DNA of 64,000 nt, taken from Purpureocillium takamizusanense (Eukaryota; Ascomycota; Sordariomycetes; Hypocreales; Ophiocordycipitaceae). The DNA is taken from the NCBI RefSeq assembly GCF_022605165.1, contig NC_063078.1, forward strand, positions 992,001 through 1,056,000. The letters run 5' to 3'. How positions within the stretch are numbered: position 1 is the first letter of the stretch; each line of letters starts with the position of its first letter. The position numbers were made by a program, and so were the translations under genes. Shown here one piece after another: positions 56,815-64,000 of this stretch. The notes beneath the pieces were generated by a model. That model had not been told where the DNA came from and did no database searches. It saw nothing but the letters and a program-made list of their open reading frames with translations.

Positions 56815-59673
56815 TTAACCACTCTCCTTCGCGGCTTGATGTACATTGGCTCCAATCAACCATCCCACGCCCGACACGAGCGTCCCGGTCGCTACATCCC
56901 TTAGCTGATCCCGTTTGCGAACGCGAGGCTGGTCAGAGTCGACTGCCTCCGACATGCGACCGACGGTCATGCCTTGCAGGTTTGGGAGCCCGGTAAAGGT
57001 GCGCTGGGCAACCCTAGCCGTGGCGCGCGATAGATCAAAGAGAGACATAGGGGCTTCTTCTACCTGTCGCACGGCCGCGGTGGCAGTGAGGTTGCGAGGT
57101 GGATGCAGACTTTCTGTCTTTGAGGTATCGAAAGCGCCCGGGAGATGTGCCGCATCGGTCGCCGCATGCCAGGCCGCTTCACTGGCCGCCTCTTCCTTGA
57201 TGGCGGAGTCAAGCTGCTCTTCGCACCGCCTGAAGCTCTTAAGCACCTCCTGGAGCTCGCTTGTTGGGGCAACTCGCAGAGCTGTTGCCAAACACTCTAT
57301 CCGCTGTTCCAGATGTCGGATCTCGAGATTGCCGCTGGCGGTGCCTAGATGGGTTGGCTGCTGCGACCGCTCCGTGCGGACATACTGCCCGGCCTTGAGA
57401 GCCGCTTGCCACGACCAACCGTCGTAGGAGACGGAATTATCATCGGGATCTGGTGCTCCGAGCCGACTGACCACATATGAGTAGGCAGTCTCAAAGTCGT
57501 CTTCGCGCAAGGCCGCCTCGACGCACATTGCAATGATACGCTTTTCGGCCACGAACATGTCCGTGCCGAGATGCTCGTTTGTCGGCTTTCGAGGGTTGTC
57601 TGACCCGCCCTGGGATGGTAACCCCGCCCGTATCATATCAAATCCCATCTCAAGAAACTCCTGGACGCGGGTATAGGCCTTGTCGTTTTGCTCTAGAACC
57701 CTCCCAATCACAGAAATGGGGTCTGAGTGGACTCGCAGGACGACTGGGCTGAATGGCTCGCCCTGTTTGAGAACAAGACGATAATCGCTCAAAGCATGTG
57801 TTGCCCTCAACAAGGCCTGAAGGCGCATTGCGCCTGGGAGGTCTGGACCCATGGTTTTGGGAAACGCACGAATACTAGTGAGGGCCTGTCAACCGCGGTG
57901 GCCCCATGATGGGCTGGAGCAGCGAGCCCAGATTGTACTTACATGTCGTTGCATCTCTTGAGCCCGCCCCGGGTTCGATTAGGATTGGAGGCATTATCGA
58001 AGGCGTTCAAGGCCGCCTGGTACACGGCGTCTTGAACCATATCTGTGGGCAATGGTGGTTCTGAGCCGTCTTCGTACAAGATTCGCGCAAGGCTGTAACC
58101 TGACGCGCAGTCAGTCAACGACGCGGGCGTGATGCAAGGAAGACTTCATACATGATTTGGAAAGGAAGATCTTGAGAGCCTCACTCTCCACGAAGGATTT
58201 GGGAACGGTTGCAATGGGTCCAGTTGGCGTGCCGGCATCGCTGGTCGGCGACTTAGACCAGTTCCTCAGCCATAGAATCTGGAGTCTTGCACGAATCCAA
58301 TACTGGTCGTCCTCGCCACCAGGTGCATTGCTTGACATTGCCCGAAGCAGTTTTGTGGCCTGAGCCTTCTGCTCATGCGCGTCTCTGAGGAAGACCAAGT
58401 CGGCTGCCCCTCTCACAGAACAGGGAACCCCGATTTCGGTGGATATGAGCGCGCTTAGAGCCAGCATCAGTACGAGACTAGTGGAGGAGGCCGTGGGTGA
58501 TGTCAAGGGATTTCCTCCTTGGAGCAGGCCGGTTCGGGTGTGAGGCGCAGATTTAGCGTCCAAAAGGGCTACGGACTCAGCGTCAAGGCCGTCAAGGAAA
58601 AGAGTGAGTGCATCTTCCAGAGGCACATCTTCGTGGCCCAGACCTTGGATGGATCGAACCTTGAGGACGGCCCTGTAGAGGCCGGCTAAGCACTCCTTAG
58701 ACGCATCCTGCATCAGAAACAACGCCGCGAGCACAGCTCTGGCGTAGGTGTGCGAGAGATATTGCTGGTGCGGGATCCAGAGCGACACGCCGTCGACATC
58801 ATGCCCAAATTCAACGTCGGCAGGCCCATCCCAGTGCTCAACCACATCGATGAATATCCGCCACGAGTCAACTGCCTGCGTGGTCAACCAGATCAGAACC
58901 TGTTGCCATCCCGAGCATGTGGGGCCGGACATTGCGTGGTCGTCGTTGGAATTTTGGGATGCGCCGTCAGCGCCAGTCCAGCGGGACTGGTCCAGCAACC
59001 ATGGCATCACAAGGGCCCTTAAGTCACGGGCAGCGTGACTCGGACTTTCTGGGGAGCCATGCCCGGTTTGCGACAGCAAATGCCGGACAGCGTCGGGTCC
59101 GGGAAGCCTTTGGAAGTCATAGAGTGAATATTTCACGTGTGCTTCTGTATAGTACTCGGAATTCCTTCGAACAAAGGGTAGGACGGTGGAGACAACCCAG
59201 ACACGGAGGGCCGGACTGTGGTGGATGAAGGGCATGAGCAGATCGGGAATTCGGGAGAGCATGCCAGTCTCGGAGTCCATCCGGAGCGCCCTGCGGAAGA
59301 GGAAGCAGGCGAGGTCATCATCGCCATCGCCGCCTTGGACGGGGGCATCGGCGTGGGACAGCGGAGCAAGGTGAAGTCTTTTGGCCCTCTGTGCGGCCTC
59401 GTGCTCCGAGATGGCGCTGACAGGGGAGCAGTCGAGCTCGTCCACGGAGGAGTCCTGGAAGCGTTCGGCCTCGATCTCTTGCAAAAGTCCAACATAAGAC
59501 GCAGGGTCTACCGCCTCGGGCAGGGCGGTAAGTAGAATGCGCAGCAGCAGGCGCTTCCGCAGGACTGCTGGGTAGCGGCTCGCGAGGAGGCGCAGCGCGT
59601 CGATGTCGGCGTGGGCTGCCAGGTGGACGGCAAGCAGCAGCGCCTTGGCAGGCGACAACGCGGCGCAAGACAT
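56815..59673 (-). CDS. SEC39: Sec39, Dsl1 tethering complex subunit
   Basis: Helical-solenoid subunit of the Dsl1/NRZ complex that tethers COPI vesicles at the ER. Exons: 59673-58152, 58099-57943, 57874-56815; 912 residues. The start reads MSCAALSPAKALLLAVHLAA, matching the Sec39 N-terminus (helix then RRYPAVL-like repeat, here ASRYPAVLRKRLLLRILLTA). Central marks include WIPHQQYLSHTYARAVLAAL and WIRARLQILWLRNW. The second exon begins within YSLARILYEDGSEPPLP and ends GGLKRCNDI. The third exon has GAMRLQALLRATHALSDYRL, VLKQGEPFSPVVLRVHSDPI and a C-terminal amphipathic stretch. No upstream ATG exists in frame. It is convergent with the RRM gene and divergent from the complex I subunit gene. 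Confidence 0.93.
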
Positions 59674-60671
59674 TGCGCTGGTGAGAGTGCGTGGTGCGGC
59701 CGCCCTCTGGTGCCTCTGGCGGGTGAACACGGTCTACCTCGGCATCTACACGTTGACCACTCACGCCCTAGTGTCGCGAGCAGGCCCCGACGCGCCGACA
59801 GGTTGTGGCCCCGACAGGAAGTCGTGTGTTACCGAGGTCGATGGATGTTGAATTGAGGCTGCCGCCGACCGTGTGGTGAAGGGCGTAGCCACAAAGCAGA
59901 CGGTGTACGGTTAGGAAAGGCAAGGCACCTAGGTAGGATGAGGTGAGCACTTGATGGTCAGCTGCTTTGGGCTGTCGGTTGCGAACACCTCACGGCATCT
60001 CGTGCACGTCACGGACCGAGGCTGCCTCGCCGCCAAATCGGGTACTGAAGTACGTAGTGCTGTCTGCGGGGAGGGAGTATTCGGCTCTCTATCGCCCGTC
60101 AAGAAGAGTGGCAGTTGTCAGCTGCCTACTAAGTAGCCTGGTGATGTTTCGCGGCAGGCGGGCAAGGTTGCTTGAAACGTTGATGCGAGCAATGTCAAAG
60201 GTGGTGGTGGTGCCACAACGATTTATCGTTCCAAGTTAGCTACCTGTCTGTCTGTACCTGAGCTTGCTGAGGTCCCTCCCCTAGTTATTACCTGGTAGCT
60301 CTGCCAGTTGATGCAAAGCGGGAATATGCGCTGTCCGGGGCTATGCACCAATTGCGTCACGGTCGAGTGGGCGGGTCCACTCGTCGCCCAATTGGCAATC
60401 GCCAAACTAGACAAGGCCCACTTGCCATGCCATAACGACAAGTACTTGAAGCCGCCACATACGCCGTAGGTAATCCCTCGTACAATGTGCTAGCTGGATT
60501 TCCGCTCACGCCTCGCTACGGAGGCGCAACTCGACAAGCGCAACAATCCTCTCGACTCCCGACAGCCCACGACGACATCTGTGGCCATCCAGCAGACGCA
60601 CTCCGCCATCGAGTAACACCCGACGATTAGTTGCACACAATAAAGCAAGCATCCGCACGCATCAGTCCGCG
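59674..60671. other. Divergent promoter region, SEC39 and complex I subunit
   Basis: About 1 kb. It contains CACCTAGGTAGGATGAGGTG at 59926-59945 and CCTAGTTATTACCTGG at 60280-60295. No gene is supported. Confidence 0.5.
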
Positions 60672-61109
60672 ATGGCGTCCGGCTATGGAATGCACGGCGG
60701 TAGGTGTCGCGACTGGCCGCAACACTGATTTGGCGACTGACGCCCGCGTGTCTCTAGGCGTTGGCCGCTGCTTTCCCTTTTGGCAAGAGGTTATGGCCTG
60801 CTACGTCGTCAATACATCTGCAGAGGACGACTCGGGCAAGAAAAAGTGCTCCCCAGTACTAGAAGACTACTACGAGTGCCTTCACCACAAGAAGGAGGTT
60901 CGTCGAGTCGCCCGGGCGAGAAGATGACCTGATCCACTGCTAACTGGCTTTTTTCTCTTCAGCACGCCAGGGCGCTGGCAATGCAGGCAGCGTACGCGCG
61001 ATCCGAGTCGGCGACGTCACGAGACGGCGCTCCGAGTGCCAGGCAAATACGGAACTTGGGCCTGCTGGGCAAGGAGGAGGAGTCCAAGAGTGTGATTGGG
61101 AGCAGCTGA
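60672..61109 (+). CDS. NADH:ubiquinone oxidoreductase subunit, NDUFS5/15 kDa type (twin CX9C)
   Basis: Small accessory subunit of mitochondrial complex I on the intermembrane-space side. Exons: 60672-60699, 60758-60897, 60963-61109; 104 residues. The N-terminus is MASGYGMHGGVGRCFPFWQE. Two CX9C motifs are exact: C14 to C24 (CFPFWQEVMAC) and C40 to C50 (CSPVLEDYYEC). This is the pattern of proteins imported and oxidised by the Mia40 relay, and no cleavable presequence is present. The remainder is helical and basic (HARALAMQAAYARSE) with a tail GLLGKEEESKSVIGSS. The three exons splice in phase with GT-AG sites. The gene is too small and broken to show as one open frame. Confidence 0.93.
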
Positions 61110-61551
61110 AACCCGTCCCGTGCTTCCGATGGCGTGGGAATCTTCCTGCGGTATGCGATCAGGTGTATACTACCTGCTGGTTTGCAGCGTGAATTGATGG
61201 GGTAATTCTCATCGAGCCTCTTTAGTCCGAGGCCGAGGACCCTTCGACGACAGTGGCTGAAGCCACCTACAAAACGTGTACTCGGGTCATCGTGTTTCCA
61301 CGCGGAAGACGGCAGCTGTGGACTTGTTCCTCCCAGACTTGCTCCGGGTCCTGTCCCGAAAGTCCCGTGCTGCCCATGTGAGTCCAAGTCGCCTGCTGCT
61401 CGCTCGCCCCATGGGGTTGAAAGACGTACGTTCCGCTTTTGCGTGTCGATGATAGGTGGGCCGTGGTAAGAGTGCGTCACGGCATGACGATGGATAGAGA
61501 CTCAATGGCACGGTAGGGCCTTGGGATGGACATGTCGCAGGTAACCCAGTG

Positions 61552-61563
61552 CCCCCCCCCCCC
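61552..61563. repeat. Poly(C) homopolymer
   Basis: Uninterrupted C run followed by CTCTGCC; length may be variable. Confidence 0.75.
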
Positions 61564-63412
61564 TCTGCCAGCTTCTGTCTGCACCTGGTGGTAAATGCTG
61601 GCCTGTAGGGTAGCCGGTACGGCCCAGGCGACCGCTACCATCGCGGCGGCGCGACGGGATATAATTTGTCATGTCACTGGAGGCACTGCAACGTGCAAGC
61701 ACCCGCGCAGTCAATGAGCCAACACGCAAGGCCCGCGTTTCGGATCGCAGGGAGCCTGGGAGGAGACCGTCGACAATGCGTAGAGGCCCGTCCGTCGACG
61801 GCGTTCGATAAGGGAGGAAGGATCGACGGGGTTTCCAGAGACCGCAACAGAACGCAGTAGCCCCAGTATAATACAACCATAACCTACACAGGGTGGGTGG
61901 GCAGCAGGCACTCGGCAGCTCCACCTGGCGATCAAGGCAAGATGTTGGCGGGAGAGTCATCGTGCTCCTACAAGTACCTACTACTAGCCCACCTTCGTCG
62001 CTCGCTCCGTGGGTGCCAGGCACCAGGGCATCATACAGTACTACTGTAGAGCTGCGTGGGCGACATGATTTCCTTCAAACCCCCATGGCGGCAGCCACGG
62101 ACCCCAGCCGATGCATGCAAGACACAACGTACCGGACATCGAGAGGCCACAGACGCCCAAGGCACGGATGGACGTCTTACCGGCCCTGGCAGGGCGCATC
62201 TTCTCGCACACTTCTCTACGTATCAGCGCCCTCTGGACGACACGGAAATGCCGGACCGCCAACGAGGTGGTGGTCAGCGACTCGCCACCCACCGCCGTGC
62301 CAGTACAGAGACCTCCTCCATGACCGCTCACCGCGACGGGCACGTCTCGGCCAGAGGTGGTGGGCCCGAGGCCGACATCGCCGAGGTCTCTTGTCTCCGC
62401 CTCCCTGGGCTTGACGTACCGCGGGGGTACAGACGCACCAGGAACTGTCCAGCCGCGATCCAAGGGGCCGCTGAACGCGGGGACAGGTCAACGGCTCGAT
62501 GAGAATGGTTCATAGACTGCAACCAGACAGTTCGGCGGACGCGGCGAGCAGCCGTTGGATGCCTGCTCGCGGGGGCGTGCGACTAACTACGGTATGTATA
62601 CATACATACAGTATGTGCGTTAGTAGTTATCTGCCGTCGATGGTCAGGGGTTCAGCAGGAGTCTGCATGAATCGGCAAAATACCCACAATTTATGTCCTG
62701 GCTTGACGAGGGCGAGCCCGTTCCGAGGACCAGGTAGACGGGATGACGGGTACGGGTTGCTTGTCGCGTTCCTCGCATCCATGCCAGCACCGTGTCAAGG
62801 GCCGCCTCCTGGGATGAGTGGACTGGGCGGCTGCTTCTGAAACCCGCAATTCATCATCCCACCAGTGGACTGCAGCACCATTCCGCCGTGCATGTACAAT
62901 GTAGCAGCTTAGTTAGTACTGTACGAACCGTACATGCATGTACGTTCGTTGGCACTCAGCGTCGACACACCCGCGGACATGGGCCTCTGCACCCGACGTC
63001 TGTTTCCACGCGACTGGTGTGCCCCATGATGGTCTCGAGTTCCGTACGTAGTAACTTGGTAGCTTTGATCCTCGAGGGGGGGCGTTCGTGATGGGGCTGC
63101 TTTTATTAGTTGTTGTGAGACTGACGGTGACCGCAGCCCCCAGCGACCCAACTGCGTCGTCGGTACGTAGCACTGCAGCCGCGCGCCGTGGGCAGGCGTC
63201 GGGGCTGGAGTGTCTGTCCCTGACCCCTGCACGACATGATGCCAGCAAGGCTGCAGTAGTGTGTGGAAGACCCGAAATCTGTCGGCTCCTCTGGCCCGGG
63301 AGCGTGGGCGCGGGTCTCCTGGAGCCACTGGTTGCCATGTCTCGCCGCCAGTTGACACGTGCCTTTCTAGCTCAGACATGGAGGCGAGAGGACGCGCCTC
63401 ATCAGGACTGCG

Positions 63413-63438
63413 AGCCAGCCAGCCAGCCAGCCAGCCAG
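63413..63438. repeat. AGCC tetranucleotide tandem repeat
   Basis: Six and a half units of AGCC. It gives repeating Pro-Ala-Ser-Gln or Gly-Trp-Leu-Ala in overlapping frames, which explains the spurious long open frames. Confidence 0.85.
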
Positions 63439-63446
63439 CTTCGTGC

Positions 63447-63473
63447 GGCAGGGGCAGGGGCAGGGGCAGGGGC
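63447..63473. repeat. GGGGCA hexanucleotide tandem repeat
   Basis: Four and a half units of GGGGCA directly after the AGCC repeat, giving Pro-Leu or Arg-Gly runs when translated. Confidence 0.85.
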
Positions 63474-64000
63474 ACTCGCTCACTCGACGGGACTGAGCCG
63501 AGTGAGCACAGCAGCCCATGCGTCCCGGCACAGCGAGACCCCCGGGCTCCGTGTCCAAGCAAGAATTGGGCCCATGGCAGACGCTGCCCGAGCCAACGTT
63601 GGTTGACGCCGAGCTGTCGCGAGACTCGGCGCCGGAGCGGCGGGAGTTGGCTGCTGCAGCCGATGGAAAGAAAGGAGAGGGAGGGCCTCCTCCTCGTCGT
63701 GTCGTCGTGCCGCGCATCGCTCGGGTCATCACTAATCAACGAGAGCTCAGGTCGCACCAACAGGAGAAGGCGCCGCCACGACGCCCGTCGGTACCTTGCC
63801 AAGCCTCCCATCATCACCTGTTCCTTCATGGCCGACCCATCCATCCCAAAGACCCGGGGGGGCTGTCCCGATGCGGCTAAGACCCAGACAGATTGACCGA
63901 CCCAACGGGCTGCCGGGATGCGGCAGCGTCACCAACGGCTCGACATCAGCCCCAGCCGCCGCTCCCGCCCGTTGTGCCCGACCCGATCCCGTGGGATGAT

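Larger units (their letters stand above)
61110..64000. other. Gene-poor right end
   Basis: About 2.9 kb of GC-rich DNA with no supported gene. It contains a run of 12 C (61552-61563), a TATGTATACATACATACAGTATG stretch at 62593-62615, the AGCC and GGGGCA tandem repeats near 63.4 kb, and GTACATGCATGTACG dyads near 62929-62943. The long open frames here (62909-63844 minus, 63261-63896 plus) overlap each other and translate simple repeats. Confidence 0.5.

Noticed and set aside
62909..63844. Open frame of 311 codons on minus and an overlapping 211-codon frame on plus
   Set aside because: Both translate the AGCC and GGGGCA tandem repeats (Gly-Trp-Leu-Ala and Pro-Leu runs), overlap each other, and have no family resemblance or splice structure.

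Overview
This window looks like nuclear DNA from a filamentous ascomycete. It is probably a member of the Sordariomycetes and possibly Hypocreales, but I cannot name the genus from sequence alone. The reasons are short spliceosomal introns (mostly 55-120 nt, with GTRNGT donors and CTRAY-like branch sites), GC-rich coding DNA, a fungal-type 149-residue calmodulin, and fungal gene families such as Ecm14, Gpc1, Syt1, Sec39 and an NCBP3-like protein. I found no prokaryotic operons, CRISPR arrays, intact transposons, rRNA or convincing tRNA genes.

I support 19 protein-coding genes, one of them cut by the left edge. In order: TLG2-type syntaxin (-, partial); calmodulin (+); AP-1 gamma adaptin (+); OXNAD1/Aim33-type flavin/NAD oxidoreductase (+); POT/PTR2 peptide transporter (-); NCBP3-like cap-binding protein (-); a conserved fungal orphan (+); SRP72 (+); Syt1-type Sec7 ARF-GEF (-); Ecm14 pseudo-carboxypeptidase (+); MAPEG/microsomal GST (-); X-family DNA polymerase (-); TFIIE alpha (-); cohesin SMC1 (-); glycerophosphocholine acyltransferase Gpc1 (+); APC/C activator Cdh1 (-); an orphan with a helical C-terminus (-); NatB catalytic subunit Naa20 (+); Tra2-like RRM protein (+); Dsl1-complex Sec39 (-); NDUFS5-type complex I subunit (+). 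Counting the partial TLG2 and both orphans, this is 21 loci. Exon boundaries were derived by hand from splice signals, reading phase and family conservation, and every model closes in frame.

The content is mostly housekeeping. A loose theme is membrane traffic and the secretory route: Tlg2, AP-1 gamma, the Sec7 GEF, Sec39, SRP72, Ecm14 and Gpc1. Chromosome and cell-cycle functions (SMC1, Cdh1, DNA polymerase X) and gene expression (TFIIE alpha, NCBP3-like, Tra2-like, Naa20) make up most of the rest. These are independent eukaryotic genes, not an operon, and I see no secondary-metabolite or defence cluster.

Intergenic DNA makes up a large share (roughly 0.4-2.9 kb between genes). It is marked by a recurrent short palindromic family (GGTACC cores flanked by TAAGG/CCTTA, and TACTTCGTA/TACTCCGTA variants) that I did not see in exons. 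A sharply AT-rich block of about 200 bp at 39.95-40.17 kb stands out from the GC-rich surroundings. The two most gene-poor stretches are 51.4-54.1 kb and 61.1-64.0 kb. The most notable points are a predicted GC-AG intron in the peptide transporter, loss of the catalytic glutamate in Ecm14, a Gly-Trp in place of Tyr-Phe in the polymerase nucleotide pocket, repeated ELF motifs in the NCBP3-like protein, and the two conserved orphans. I found no clearly new multi-gene system.
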